64,000 nucleotides of DNA. It comes from Selenomonadales bacterium 4137-cl (GTDB lineage: Bacteria > Bacillota > Negativicutes > Sporomusales > UBA7701). Position numbers and translations under genes: made by a program. The stretch is from assembly GCA_032334055.1 (NCBI GenBank), contig JAUOZS010000001.1, positions 1,400,501-1,464,500 of the forward strand. Direction: 5' to 3'. Each line of letters starts with the position of its first letter. Position 1 is the first letter of the stretch. Shown piece by piece: positions 24,609 through 33,971 of this stretch. The notes under the pieces are model-generated. The model saw nothing but the letters and a program-made list of their open reading frames with translations. It was not told where the DNA came from and searched no databases.

Positions 24609-25856
24609 ATGTTGTTGAATATACTCAGCGTAGGGGCGGTCACCCGCTACATAAAGGCGCTGTTCGAGCAGGACGGTACGCTCGCGAACGTGATGGTGCG
24701 CGGCGAAATATCAAATTTCAAGCGCCACTATTCCGGTCATTGTTACTTTACCCTCAAGGACAGCGACGCGACCCTGCGGGCGGTTATGTTCCGCGGCCGA
24801 GCCCAATTGCTGCGGTTCGAGCCCAAGGACGGGCTTAAGGTCATTGCCGGCGGGCAGATATCGGTCTTCGAGCGGGACGGCCAATACCAGCTTTATGTGG
24901 ATCAGCTTATTCCCGAGGGAGTAGGCGAGTTGAGCCTCGCCTTTGCCCAGCTTAAGGACAAGCTCGCCGCCGAAGGGCTGTTCGAAGAAAGCCGCAAGCG
25001 GCCGCTCCCGCTGTTGCCGCGGACCGTGGGCATCGTAACTTCGCCGACAGGGGCGGCGGTGCGCGACATTATAACCGTGGCAAAACGCCGGCATCCCGGT
25101 GTCAGGCTCATCCTGGTGCCGGTTCAGGTCCAGGGACCGGAGGCTCCGGCCCAGATCGCCCGGGCGATAGAAATACTGAACAGGCTGCGGCAGACCGAGG
25201 TCATCGTTGTCGGCCGCGGCGGCGGCAGTATTGAGGAGCTGTGGGCGTTTAACGACGAAAGCGTCGTAAGGGCGATTGCCGCCTCCGAACTGCCGGTGGT
25301 ATCGGCGGTCGGCCACCAGACGGATTACACCCTCGCCGACTTCGCCGCCGACCGGCGGGCGGCCACGCCTTCACAAGCGGCCGAACTGGTGGTGCCCGAC
25401 GTCCGGGAATTGGACAAGTATGTGAGAACGCTCAGGGCCATGCTCGAGACCCACGCCCGCGCCCTGGTGGCCGGAAGGCGGCGCCGTCTCGACCTGTGCC
25501 TGGCCAGCAGATTGTTCGAACGCCCCGAGCGTCTTTTCGCCGAAAAGCGGCAGACGATCGATATATTAATCCAGCGCCTCCAGCAAGCGCTTAAAACGAT
25601 AGTGACGACAAAACAGCACGACCTCAAGGTGGCGGCGGAGAAACTGACGATGCTCAACCCGCTGGCGGTGCTGGCCCGTGGCTACAGCATCACCCGCACT
25701 CCCGAAGGCCAGGTGGTGCGCCGGGCTGATTCGGTCGAGGCCGGCCAGTTTCTTGAGGTGGTGCTGGGCCTTGGGCGGCTGGACGTGCAAGTAATATGGG
25801 CTGAGGAGGAATACGACGGTGCGAAAAAAGGCCCGCGAACAGGACGTATGTTTTGA
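24609..25856 (+). CDS. xseA: Exodeoxyribonuclease VII large subunit
   Basis: A 415-residue protein, normal length for XseA. The OB-fold N-terminal domain (TRYIKALFEQDGTLANVMVRGEISNF) is followed by the catalytic region with IVTSPTGAAVRDI, VVGRGGGSIEELWAFNDE and AVGHQTDYTLADFAADRRAATPSQAAE, then a coiled-coil C-terminus. With XseB it degrades single-stranded DNA. The start is uncertain within a few codons (GTG 24606, ATG 24609, TTG 24612 or 24615) behind CAGGGTGA. Confidence 0.95.
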   Translation: MLLNILSVGAVTRYIKALFEQDGTLANVMVRGEISNFKRHYSGHCYFTLKDSDATLRAVMFRGRAQLLRFEPKDGLKVIAGGQISVFERDGQYQLYVDQLIPEGVGELSLAFAQLKDKLAAEGLFEESRKRPLPLLPRTVGIVTSPTGAAVRDIITVAKRRHPGVRLILVPVQVQGPEAPAQIARAIEILNRLRQTEVIVVGRGGGSIEELWAFNDESVVRAIAASELPVVSAVGHQTDYTLADFAADRRAATPSQAAELVVPDVRELDKYVRTLRAMLETHARALVAGRRRRLDLCLASRLFERPERLFAEKRQTIDILIQRLQQALKTIVTTKQHDLKVAAEKLTMLNPLAVLARGYSITRTPEGQVVRRADSVEAGQFLEVVLGLGRLDVQVIWAEEEYDGAKKGPRTGRMF

Positions 25857-26076
25857 GGATGCGTTAGGCAAATTAGAATCAATAGTGAAAGAACTGGAAA
25901 AAGGGGAGTTGCCGCTGGAAGATGCCCTGGGCATGTTCGCCGAGGGGGTCGGCCTGTCGCAGATATGTCTGACCAAGCTCAACGCCGCCGAACAGGCTGT
26001 CGATAAAATCGTCCGCGAGGAAAAAGGACAGCTAAACGAATATCCGCTCAAGGTGGAGGAGGGCGAGAAATGCTGA
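25819..26076 (+). CDS. xseB: Exodeoxyribonuclease VII small subunit
   Basis: An 85-residue helical hairpin protein with CFEDALGKLESIVKELEKGELPLEDAL, the family signature. It binds along the XseA coiled coil. The GTG start lies 38 bases inside xseA behind GAGGAGG, and its end overlaps ispA by 7 bases. Confidence 0.95.
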   Translation: MRKKAREQDVCFEDALGKLESIVKELEKGELPLEDALGMFAEGVGLSQICLTKLNAAEQAVDKIVREEKGQLNEYPLKVEEGEKC

Positions 26077-26942
26077 AGGAGTACTGTCGCCGCCAAATCG
26101 AGCTGATCGACCGGGCCCTCGACGGGATGCTCCCCCAGGCATACCCGCCCGCCATATACGAGGCTATGCGCTACAGCCTGTTTGCCGGCGGCAAGAGGCT
26201 GCGCCCCATCCTCCTGATGGCGGCGGCCGACGCGGCCGGGGGCGATGGGCGGAAATACCTCCACGTCGCCGGCGGATTGGAAATGATCCATACATATTCG
26301 CTCATCCACGACGATCTGCCGGCGATGGACAACGACGACTACCGCCGGGGAAAACTCACCAACCACAAAGTGTTCGGCGACGGCATGGCCATTCTTGCCG
26401 GCGACGGCCTCCTGACCGCCGCCTTCGAAACCATGCTGGCCCAACCCGGGGTCGATCCCGCGGCCTTGGTGACTGTCGTGCGTGAAGTGGCTGTGGCCGC
26501 AGGCGCCGCCGGCATGGTCGGCGGTCAGGCGGTGGACCTTCAGGCAGCCGGGCGGGAGGTCGACGGCGAAACGCTCAGGTACATGCATCGAGCCAAAACG
26601 GGGGCGCTCTTCCGGGCCGCCATCCGTTCCGGCGCTGTCCTGGCCGGCGCGCCCGGGGATAAGCTCGCCGCGTTGACGGAGTATGCCGAACAGTTCGGGC
26701 TCGCCTTCCAGATAACCGACGACATCCTCGACGTGACCGGCGACGAGGCCAAGATCGGCAAACCGGTGGGCAGCGACGAGAAGAACTGCAAATCGACTTA
26801 TGTCTCGCTCTACTCGCTTGCCGGCGCCCGGGATATGGCCGCAGCCGCCGTTTCGGCCGCGCTTGCCTCCCTGGAGGGCTTCGGGAGCGAGGCCGCGGTG
26901 CTGAGGGAGTTCGTCAACTATCTTCTTACCAGGGACAGTTAA
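26070..26942 (+). CDS. ispA: Short-chain polyprenyl diphosphate synthase (farnesyl or geranylgeranyl type)
   Basis: A 290-residue trans-prenyltransferase that condenses isopentenyl units for quinone and undecaprenyl precursors. The first Asp-rich motif is in LIHDDLPAMDND, the second in QITDDILDVTGD, with GGKRLRP, KTGALF and KNCKSTYVSLYS also present. In Bacillus yqiD occupies this place before dxs. Chain length cannot be read off with certainty. Confidence 0.94.
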   Translation: MLKEYCRRQIELIDRALDGMLPQAYPPAIYEAMRYSLFAGGKRLRPILLMAAADAAGGDGRKYLHVAGGLEMIHTYSLIHDDLPAMDNDDYRRGKLTNHKVFGDGMAILAGDGLLTAAFETMLAQPGVDPAALVTVVREVAVAAGAAGMVGGQAVDLQAAGREVDGETLRYMHRAKTGALFRAAIRSGAVLAGAPGDKLAALTEYAEQFGLAFQITDDILDVTGDEAKIGKPVGSDEKNCKSTYVSLYSLAGARDMAAAAVSAALASLEGFGSEAAVLREFVNYLLTRDS

Positions 26943-26951
26943 GGTGGTGCT

Positions 26952-27407
26952 ATGGCAGAATTGCTCGCAGCGGTGGGGAAAAACGTCGTTCTGATGTCGG
27001 CCCTGACCGCCTGGTTTTTGGCCCAGGTGCTGAAAACCCTCACCTCGTACTGGAAACATCGTAGGTTCAGAGCGGAAAGACTGGTCGGCGCCGGCGGGAT
27101 GCCGAGTTCCCATACTTCGCTTGTCGTCGGGCTGGCTTCGGCGGTGGCGCTGCACGACGGCGTCACGTCGGCCCTGTTCGCCGTCAGCATTGTGCTGGCG
27201 GGCATCGTCATGTACGATGCCGCCGGCGTGCGCCGGGCCGCCGGCAAGCAGGCGAAGGTAATCAATAAACTCGTCCGCGAGATGCGGGTTGAGCATACGA
27301 TTAAAGAGACGCGCTTGAAGGAACTCCTCGGCCATACGCCGCTCGAAGTAATGGCCGGCGCGTTCCTCGGCTTTTTCGTCGCCTTCCTTTTCCACAGATT
27401 TTTCTGA
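26952..27407 (+). CDS. Divergent PAP2 family membrane protein
   Basis: A 151-residue protein of the divergent PAP2 (DUF212, YuiD) family. It is an integral membrane relative of acid phosphatases, with KTLTSYWKHRRF, GGMPSSHTSLV and GHTPLEVMAGAFLG, matching the three phosphatase-type motifs (Arg, Ser-His, His). A role in isoprenoid or lipid diphosphate turnover is plausible given its place between ispA and dxs, but that is inference. The ATG follows AAGGTGG. Confidence 0.88.
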   Translation: MAELLAAVGKNVVLMSALTAWFLAQVLKTLTSYWKHRRFRAERLVGAGGMPSSHTSLVVGLASAVALHDGVTSALFAVSIVLAGIVMYDAAGVRRAAGKQAKVINKLVREMRVEHTIKETRLKELLGHTPLEVMAGAFLGFFVAFLFHRFF

Positions 27408-27425
27408 TGCCAACATGTCATTTTA

Positions 27426-27434
27426 TGTTATAAT
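27426..27434 (+). promoter_or_regulatory. Extended -10 promoter of dxs
   Basis: TGTTATAAT is a TGN-TATAAT extended -10 about 55 bases before the dxs start. No good -35 is seen. AACAT/ATGTT arms flank the region just upstream. Confidence 0.5.
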
Positions 27435-27488
27435 AATAAAGTGGCATGATTAATTATGCGCGTTTATTCGGAAAGAGAGGTACTGCGG

Positions 27489-29375
27489 TTGGACGGCATA
27501 CTTGACACGATAGGCGGGCCCGCAGATCTGAAAAGACTTACATTGCCGCAACTGGAAAAGCTCGCCGGAGAAATCCGCGGGCTTCTTATACATACAGTCG
27601 CCCAGACCGGAGGGCACCTGGCGCCCAATCTCGGCGTCGTCGAACTTACCCTCGCTCTCCATCAGGTGTTCGACAGCCCGCGGGACAAGATAATATGGGA
27701 CGTCGGCCATCAGGCGTATGTCCATAAAATCCTCACCGGTCGTCGGCAGCGGTTCGGCAGCCTCCGCCAGATGGGCGGCATCAGCGGCTTCCCGAAAAGG
27801 GAGGAGAACGAACACGATATTTTTGGCACCGGCCACTCGTCTACTTCGATTTCCGCCGCTCTCGGCGTGGCGCTCGCCAGGGACATCAACAAGGAGCATT
27901 ACAATGTCGTGGCCGTCATCGGCGACGGCTCGCTCACCGGCGGGCAAGCTTATGAGGCCCTCAATTACGCCGGTCATCTCGAACGTGACCTGACCGTAAT
28001 CTTAAATGACAATGAAATGTCCATCGACCGCAACGTCGGCGCGATGTCCGGATATTTATCCAAGCTCCGCACCGACCCGACATACTATCGTATGAAGCAC
28101 GACGTCGAATATCTCCTCAAGCGCATTCCCGCAATCGGCGAAAGGGTCGCCAATACGGTCGAAAGGCTCAAAGACGGTCTCAAATACCTTGTTGTGCCGG
28201 GAATGCTCTTCGAGGAACTTGGCTTCACCTATATCGGGCCGATCGACGGGCACGACCTCGTCTCGCTGACCGATGTGCTGCAAAAGAGCAAGCACATGAA
28301 GGGCCCGGTGCTCATTCATGTCATAACTCGCAAAGGCAAAGGCTATGCCCCGGCGGAGTGCAACGCCGACAAGTTTCATGGCGTCGGCCCCTTCTGCGTC
28401 GAATCGGGGGAAGTCATCAAGAACGGCTGCAACCCCGCCTACACGGCCGTTTTCGGCGATGCCCTGGTTGAAATCGCTGAAAGCGACCAGGACATTGTCG
28501 CCATAACCGCCGCCATGCCTGAAGGGACCGGCCTTAAAAAATTCGCCGCCCGCTTCCCGGGCCGCTTCTTTGACGTAGGCATTGCCGAGCCGCATGCCGT
28601 GACCATGGCCGCCGGCCTTGCCGCCGAAGGCAAAAAGCCGGTCGTGGCCATTTACTCCACATTTGTCCAACGAGCGTACGACCAGGTGATTCACGACATC
28701 TGCCTGCAGAAGCTGCCAGTGGTGCTCGCCATCGACCGAGCCGGCATCGTCGGCGAGGACGGCCCCACCCATCAGGGCGTTTTCGACTACTCATTCCTTC
28801 GCCACATCCCCAACCTTACCGTCATGGCTCCCAAGGATGAAAACGAGCTGCGCCATATGCTTTATACCGCCGTAAACATGTCCGCGCCGGTCGTCATCCG
28901 CTACCCGCGCGGCAGCGGCCTCGGCGTCGACACAACCGAGCCATACCGCAAGCTCGACCTTGGCCGCGCTGAAGAACTGCGCGCCGGGAAAGATGTCGTT
29001 CTGCTGGCGGCCGGTGTTATGGCCGCACCCTGCCTGGCGGCCAGCGACCTCCTGGCGCGGCACGGCATCCGGGCCGGCGTTGTCAACGCCCGCTACATCA
29101 AGCCCCTCGATGAGCAGCTTATCCGCAAGCTGGCGCGTGAAGTAGGGGTCATCGTGACCGTTGAAGACAATATTCTAGCCGGCGGCTTCGGCTCCGCCGT
29201 ACTCGAATACGTTAACGCCGAAAACCTTAACTGGGTAAAAGTATTCCGGGTGGGCCTCCCCGACAAGTTCATCGAACACGGCTCACGCGCCCAACTCCTC
29301 GCAAAATACGGCCTCACCGGCGAAGGTATCGCCGCGGTCGTCGCCCAATATATGCAACGGTTCGGGGTGCGATGA
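27489..29375 (+). CDS. dxs: 1-deoxy-D-xylulose-5-phosphate synthase
   Basis: A 628-residue thiamine-diphosphate enzyme that makes DXP from pyruvate and glyceraldehyde 3-phosphate, the first step of the MEP isoprenoid path. Motifs include [29 protein letters not shown], the cofactor motif [15 protein letters not shown] to LNDNEMSI, and the C-terminal transketolase regions [11 protein letters not shown] and [18 protein letters not shown] 27489 is chosen because GAGAGG lies about 8 bases upstream and it gives the usual N-terminus; an in-frame ATG at 27456 would add 11 residues. Confidence 0.96.
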   Translation: MDGILDTIGGPADLKRLTLPQLEKLAGEIRGLLIHTVAQTGGHLAPNLGVVELTLALHQVFDSPRDKIIWDVGHQAYVHKILTGRRQRFGSLRQMGGISGFPKREENEHDIFGTGHSSTSISAALGVALARDINKEHYNVVAVIGDGSLTGGQAYEALNYAGHLERDLTVILNDNEMSIDRNVGAMSGYLSKLRTDPTYYRMKHDVEYLLKRIPAIGERVANTVERLKDGLKYLVVPGMLFEELGFTYIGPIDGHDLVSLTDVLQKSKHMKGPVLIHVITRKGKGYAPAECNADKFHGVGPFCVESGEVIKNGCNPAYTAVFGDALVEIAESDQDIVAITAAMPEGTGLKKFAARFPGRFFDVGIAEPHAVTMAAGLAAEGKKPVVAIYSTFVQRAYDQVIHDICLQKLPVVLAIDRAGIVGEDGPTHQGVFDYSFLRHIPNLTVMAPKDENELRHMLYTAVNMSAPVVIRYPRGSGLGVDTTEPYRKLDLGRAEELRAGKDVVLLAAGVMAAPCLAASDLLARHGIRAGVVNARYIKPLDEQLIRKLAREVGVIVTVEDNILAGGFGSAVLEYVNAENLNWVKVFRVGLPDKFIEHGSRAQLLAKYGLTGEGIAAVVAQYMQRFGVR

Positions 29376-30181
29376 TGGGCAAGGAGCGCCTCGATGCCCT
29401 TGTCGTGCAAAAAGGCCTGGCAGCCAGCCGGGAACGGGCCAAAGCCATGATAATGGCCGGGCAGGTTTATGTCGATGGCAGGAAAACCGACAAGGCGGGC
29501 ACGCTCGTGCCGGAGGCCGCGGTCGTAACCGTCAGCGGGCGCGACCTCGCCTACGTAAGCCGCGGCGGGCTGAAACTCGCCAAAGCGCTCGAAGTTTTCG
29601 GCATCGAGCTTACCGGCAGAATCATGGCCGACATCGGCGCTTCCACCGGCGGTTTCACCGACTGCGCCCTCCAGAACGGGGCGGCCAGGGTTTACGCCAT
29701 CGACGTGGGTTATGGCCAATTGGCCTGGTCACTCAGAACCGACCCGCGGGTCGTCAACATGGAGCGCACCAACATCCGCGACGTAACGCCGGCGGACATC
29801 GGTGAGCCGCTGACGTTCGCCGCCGTCGACGTAGCCTTTATCTCGCTCGACAAAGTATTGCCGGTTTTAAGGACGCTGCTCGCGCCGGCGGGCGAGGCGA
29901 TAACGCTCGTCAAGCCGCAATTCGAGGCCGGGCGGGAAAAAGTCGGCAAGCGCGGTGTCGTCAAAGATGCCGCCGTCCACCGCGAAGTCATATCGCGTAT
30001 TATCGCCGTTGCCCGCGATCTCGGCTTTCTTCCCGCCGGTCTGACCTATTCGCCGGTAAAGGGGCCGGAAGGCAACATTGAATATCTCTTATACTTGAAA
30101 ACTGCCGCCGAAGGCGCAGGGATAAGCGACGACGCCGTCGACGAGACGGTGGCCGAGGCCCACGCCGTTTTGCGCGGATAA
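29372..30181 (+). CDS. tlyA: TlyA family rRNA methyltransferase
   Basis: A 269-residue protein with an N-terminal S4 RNA-binding domain ([22 protein letters not shown]) and an FtsJ-like SAM-dependent domain ([30 protein letters not shown]). TlyA proteins make 2'-O-methyl cytidine in rRNA, 16S and in some species 23S. The start overlaps the dxs stop; a second in-frame ATG lies one codon later. The dxs-tlyA-nadK-argR-recN order equals dxs-yqxC-argR-recN in Bacillus with nadK and mnmM added. Confidence 0.93.
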   Translation: MMGKERLDALVVQKGLAASRERAKAMIMAGQVYVDGRKTDKAGTLVPEAAVVTVSGRDLAYVSRGGLKLAKALEVFGIELTGRIMADIGASTGGFTDCALQNGAARVYAIDVGYGQLAWSLRTDPRVVNMERTNIRDVTPADIGEPLTFAAVDVAFISLDKVLPVLRTLLAPAGEAITLVKPQFEAGREKVGKRGVVKDAAVHREVISRIIAVARDLGFLPAGLTYSPVKGPEGNIEYLLYLKTAAEGAGISDDAVDETVAEAHAVLRG

Positions 30182-30198
30182 ATAGGGAGGGGAAGGCC

Positions 30199-31068
30199 GT
30201 GCTGACTGTCGGCATATTCCCGAACACCAGGAAGGAAAGCGTCGGCACCGTGCTCGACTGGCTGGTCCGGCACTTCAAGGAAAGCAACATCCGCACCCTT
30301 CTGCCCACGGACGCGGCCCGGGAGATGAATTGTCCCGAGTTCGGCTGCGGGAAAGAGGAGTTTAAGGAACAGATCGACCTCGCCATCGCTCTGGGAGGCG
30401 ACGGCACGCTCATCAGCGCCGCCCGCGAAGTCGCTCCGGCCGGCGTCCCGGTCTGCGGCGTCAACCTGGGCCAACTGGGCTTTCTAACCGAAGTCGAGCT
30501 GCCTGATCTCGCCCCGGCTATCGATCGCCTCATCCGCGGCGACTATTTCGTCGAAGAACGCCTGATGCTGGACGCCATCGTCCGCCGCGATGGCCAGGAT
30601 CTGTTCATCTCCTCGGCTGTCAACGACATCGTTGTCACCAAAGGCGGCTTTTCCCGTCTTGTCAGGCTGAAAGTCTATCTCGACAACGCCCTTACCGCCC
30701 GTTACCCGGCCGACGGTCTGATTGTCGCCACCCCGACCGGTTCCACCGGCTACTCGCTGTCGGCCGGCGGCCCGGTGGTCAATCCCAACCTCAAGGTCAT
30801 TCTTCTGACCCCCATCTGCCCCCACACCCTCCATGCCCGCTCGCTGGTCGTATCGGAAAAGGAAGAGATTAAAATCGCCATGCAGGCTACCCACGACGAC
30901 ATCGTCCTGACCGCCGACGGCCAGACGGTCTACGACCTGAGGACCGACGACGTCGTTATTGTCAGGCGCGCCCCCTGCCGGGCGAGATTCGCCCGTCTCG
31001 GCGGCCAGAGCTATTCCCAGACGCTGCGCAGCAAGCTCTGGCGGGACGACGACAATGACAATTGCTAA
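30199..31068 (+). CDS. nadK: NAD kinase
   Basis: A 289-residue ATP- or polyphosphate-dependent NAD kinase that forms NADP in the cytoplasm. The family hallmark GGDGT lies near residue 66, followed by NLGQLGFLTE, NDIVVTKG and PTGSTGYSLSAGGPVV. GTG start behind GGGAGGGG. It overlaps the next gene by 14 bases. Confidence 0.95.
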   Translation: MLTVGIFPNTRKESVGTVLDWLVRHFKESNIRTLLPTDAAREMNCPEFGCGKEEFKEQIDLAIALGGDGTLISAAREVAPAGVPVCGVNLGQLGFLTEVELPDLAPAIDRLIRGDYFVEERLMLDAIVRRDGQDLFISSAVNDIVVTKGGFSRLVRLKVYLDNALTARYPADGLIVATPTGSTGYSLSAGGPVVNPNLKVILLTPICPHTLHARSLVVSEKEEIKIAMQATHDDIVLTADGQTVYDLRTDDVVIVRRAPCRARFARLGGQSYSQTLRSKLWRDDDNDNC

Positions 31069-31630
31069 CGCGTTATCCATGGCCCGCCAGCTGTTGCAGG
31101 ACAAGCTGTCCGCCGCGCGGACGGTGGTGGACGCCACCGCCGGCAACGGGCGCGATACCCTTTTCCTGGCGGCAAACACTCCTGCCGACGCGGTTGTCTG
31201 GGCCTTCGACCTCCAGCAGGAAGCGCTTGACGCCACCGCCCGGCGCCTGACCGAACACGGGATGACCGGCAAGTGCCACTTAATCCGCGACTGCCACAGC
31301 CGGGTAGCCGACTACGTGACTGGCCCGATCGACGCCGCCATGTTCAACCTCGGCTACCGCCCGGGCGGCGACCACGGCTTCACCACCCGCGCCGAAACAA
31401 CCGTCGCCGCCCTCGGTTCGATAACAAGCCTTCTGGCGACCGGCGGCATTGTAACAATCGTCGCTTACCCCGGTCACGGCGCCGGCGAACAGGAAAACAC
31501 CGCTGTGGCCGATTTTCTGGCCGCCCTTCCCCAGGCAGTTTTCACGGCGGCCGCCTGGAGGATGCTCAACCAGCGTAACCGGCCGCCCATCCTGTACATA
31601 ATCGGGAAGAAAGGAAGTGAGTCGGTATGA
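31055..31630 (+). CDS. mnmM: tRNA (mnm5s2U34) methyltransferase MnmM (YtqB type)
   Basis: A 191-residue SAM-dependent methyltransferase of the YtqB/rRNA-methylase family. In Bacillus and Staphylococcus MnmM completes mnm5s2U at tRNA position 34. Motif I is VVDATAGNGRDTLFLA, with NLGYRPGGDH and the NQRNRPPIL-type end typical of the family. ATG 31055 lies inside the end of nadK without a strong site, so it is probably coupled; the frame is open further upstream, but that part reads as nadK in another frame. Confidence 0.87.
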   Translation: MTIANALSMARQLLQDKLSAARTVVDATAGNGRDTLFLAANTPADAVVWAFDLQQEALDATARRLTEHGMTGKCHLIRDCHSRVADYVTGPIDAAMFNLGYRPGGDHGFTTRAETTVAALGSITSLLATGGIVTIVAYPGHGAGEQENTAVADFLAALPQAVFTAAAWRMLNQRNRPPILYIIGKKGSESV

Positions 31631-32076
31631 AGGCTGCGCGTCACGCCCGCATAAAAGAGATCATCGATAACCAGGTTATCGAGACCCAGGAAGAATTGGC
31701 CGAAGCGTTACGAAAAAAGGGCATCGAGGTGACCCAGGCCACCGTATCCCGCGATATCAAGGAACTGATGCTCATCAAAGTCCCCACCGGCGACGGTCAA
31801 TACCGTTACGCTTTCCCGCCCGAACAGAACCTCGTCTTTTCCCAGGCCCGCCTTGAGCGCGCCTTCCAGGATTCGGTCGTCGGCATGGACCACAGCCTGA
31901 ACATTATTGTCATCAAAACGGTGCCCGGACTCGCCCAGGCGGTCGCATTCGCGGTCGACAGCACCAAGTGGCCGGAAATCATCGGCACGGTGGGCGGCGA
32001 CGACACAGTGTTCATCGTCGTCAAGCCCCCGGAAGCGGCGGCCGGCGTTCTGGCCAGGTTCCGCGCCCTGCTCTGA
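31627..32076 (+). CDS. argR: Arginine repressor
   Basis: A 149-residue ArgR. The winged-helix N-terminal domain has the recognition region TQATVSRDIKELMLIKVP, and the C-terminal hexamerisation and arginine-binding domain has GTVGGDDTVFIV. It represses arginine synthesis and activates catabolism in Bacillus. The start overlaps the mnmM stop; AGGAAGTGAG lies upstream. Confidence 0.95.
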   Translation: MKAARHARIKEIIDNQVIETQEELAEALRKKGIEVTQATVSRDIKELMLIKVPTGDGQYRYAFPPEQNLVFSQARLERAFQDSVVGMDHSLNIIVIKTVPGLAQAVAFAVDSTKWPEIIGTVGGDDTVFIVVKPPEAAAGVLARFRALL

Positions 32077-32102
32077 AGACATGACAGGGGAGGAGGCTCT
32101 TC

Positions 32103-33818
32103 ATGCTGAAAACCCTTTCGGTTACCAATTTTGCTCTCATCGAGCAGGCCAGCGTCGAATTCGCCGGCGGGCTCAACATCCTCACCGGCGAAACGGGGGC
32201 CGGCAAATCCATCCTCGTAGACGCCCTCAGCACCCTGCTCGGCAGCAGGGCGGAGCGTGACGCCATACGCAGCGGCTGCGACTCCTTCAGAGTCGAGGCC
32301 GTCTTCGACGTGGCCGCCAACGCCAATGTCCGCGCCATCCTCGACGATCAAGGCATACCTCTGGAGGACGGCTCCACCCTGATAATCAGTCGCTATCTTT
32401 CGCGGCAAGGAAAAACCGCCATCCTTGCGAATGGCTGCCACGTCACCGTTGGTGTGTTGCGCCGTCTCGGCGACGAACTCGTCGATATGCACGGACAGCA
32501 CGAACACCAGGCCCTACTCAGGCCCGAGGCCCATCTGGCGTTAGTCGACTCTTTCCTGCCCGGCGGCCGGGAAAAGCTCGCTCACTACCGCGGTCTGTAC
32601 GATGCCTGGAGCGAACTCGGCGCCGCGCTCGCCCGCACTGAGACCGATTCGCGCGAACGCGCCCAGCGCCTCGACATGCTAACCTGGCAGACCCAGGAAA
32701 TAGCCGCCGCCGCTCTCAAGGACGGCGAAGAAGAAGAACTTGCCCGCGAAATCAGGCTGCTAGGCAACGCCGAGAAGATAATCGGCGCCGTAAGTCGGGC
32801 TTACGGCCTGCTTTCCGAAGGAGGAAGAGGATCGGGCGGCGCCCTGTCGGACCTCGCCGAGTGCCGCAAGGAACTAGAATCCGCTGCCCGCTTCGACCCC
32901 GCGCTGGCCGCGAGACTGGAAACGATCAGCGAGGCTATCTACCAACTCGAAGACATCGCCGCGGAACTGCGCGACTACCGGGAAAGCGTCGACTTCGATC
33001 CGGGACGTCTGACCAGGCTGCAGGAGCGGATGGACGCCATTCACACCCTGAAACGGAAATACGGCGCCAGTATCGCCGCTATCCTTGAATACTACCGCCA
33101 GGCGACGGCCGAGCTGGCCGACATCGCCAACTATGAGGAACGCCTTGCCGCGCTCGGCGCCCAGCGGGCCGCCGCGGAACAGGAACTGGCTCAGGCAGCC
33201 GCAGAACTCGACAGGCTGCGCCGCGAAGCTGCCGCCGAGATCGCCGGCAAGGTCCGCGACCATCTTGTCGATCTTGGCATGCCCCAAGCTGCTCTCGCCA
33301 TTGAAGTCAGGACGGCGGCGCGCTTTACACCCACCGGCATCAACGAGGTTGCCGTACTGTTTTCGGCCAATCCCGGCGAAGAGCCCAAACCGTTGGCTAA
33401 GGTAGCCTCGGGAGGCGAACTTTCCCGCATCGCTCTGGCGTTTAAGACGGTTGCCGCCAGTGCGGACGGCGTCGGCACGATGATCTTCGACGAAGTAGAC
33501 GCCGGCATCGGCGGTCAGACTGCCAGAATGGTCGCCGAGAAGATCGCCCTCGTCGCCGGCGACAAGCAAGTCCTCTGCGTCACTCATCTTCCCCAGGTTG
33601 CCGCAATGGCCGACCGGCATTTGGCAGTCGCGAAGATGGTCAATGGCGACCGCACGAACACAGTTATCAGAATACTTGACGATGACGCCCATCTCCAGGA
33701 GGTAACCCGGATGATCTCCGGCGACAATATAACCAGGGCGGCTCTGGATAATGCCGCGGAAATGATAACGGCAGCGAAGTATCGTAAAGAAATATGGAAA
33801 AATAAAGCGCAAGCGTAA
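32103..33818 (+). CDS. recN: DNA repair protein RecN
   Basis: A 571-residue SMC-like protein that helps repair double-strand breaks. Walker A is GETGAGKSILVDA near residue 31, an extended coiled coil fills residues 170-370, the ABC signature is SGGELSRIALAFK, and Walker B is MIFDEVDAGIGG. The ATG follows GGGGAGGAGG. The stop codon forms the loop of the downstream terminator. Confidence 0.96.
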   Translation: MLKTLSVTNFALIEQASVEFAGGLNILTGETGAGKSILVDALSTLLGSRAERDAIRSGCDSFRVEAVFDVAANANVRAILDDQGIPLEDGSTLIISRYLSRQGKTAILANGCHVTVGVLRRLGDELVDMHGQHEHQALLRPEAHLALVDSFLPGGREKLAHYRGLYDAWSELGAALARTETDSRERAQRLDMLTWQTQEIAAAALKDGEEEELAREIRLLGNAEKIIGAVSRAYGLLSEGGRGSGGALSDLAECRKELESAARFDPALAARLETISEAIYQLEDIAAELRDYRESVDFDPGRLTRLQERMDAIHTLKRKYGASIAAILEYYRQATAELADIANYEERLAALGAQRAAAEQELAQAAAELDRLRREAAAEIAGKVRDHLVDLGMPQAALAIEVRTAARFTPTGINEVAVLFSANPGEEPKPLAKVASGGELSRIALAFKTVAASADGVGTMIFDEVDAGIGGQTARMVAEKIALVAGDKQVLCVTHLPQVAAMADRHLAVAKMVNGDRTNTVIRILDDDAHLQEVTRMISGDNITRAALDNAAEMITAAKYRKEIWKNKAQA

Positions 33819-33837
33819 GCTTGCGCGATTTATTTTT
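33807..33837 (+). terminator. Terminator of recN, overlapping its last codons
   Basis: GCGCAAGC and GCTTGCGC flank a GTAA loop that contains the stop codon; GATTTATTTTT follows. The last four sense codons are in the stem. Confidence 0.88.
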
Positions 33838-33880
33838 AATAAACGATTAATTATGACTCAATAAGACAATATATGCTACA

Positions 33881-33892
33881 TATTCCGGAATA
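33881..33892 (+). promoter_or_regulatory. 12-bp palindrome before spoIVB
   Basis: TATTCCGGAATA is a perfect palindrome 80 bases before spoIVB. It could be an operator; no cognate regulator is evident. Confidence 0.35.
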
Positions 33893-33894
33893 AT

Positions 33895-33959
33895 CCCCGA
33901 AAAAATCGGGTAACTTTACAGTGCGGGTAAAGTTGCTCCCGAAATAAAAAGATTCGGGG
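33895..33959 (+). promoter_or_regulatory. Nested three-part hairpin covering the spoIVB ribosome-binding site
   Basis: Three nested stems: CCCCGAA (33895-33901) with TTCGGGG (33953-33959), TCGGG (33906-33910) with CCCGA (33938-33942), and AACTTTAC (33912-33919) with GTAAAGTT (33927-33934) around a 7-base loop. The 3' arm of the outer stem contains the GGGG of the likely Shine-Dalgarno element. There is no T-run, so a terminator is unlikely. It matches no riboswitch class I know. Confidence 0.6.
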
Positions 33960-33971
33960 TGATGACGGAAG

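Noticed and set aside
33895..33959. The hairpin before spoIVB as a c-di-GMP or other known riboswitch
   Set aside because: None of the conserved loop sequences of the classes I know are present. It is reported only as an unexplained structure.
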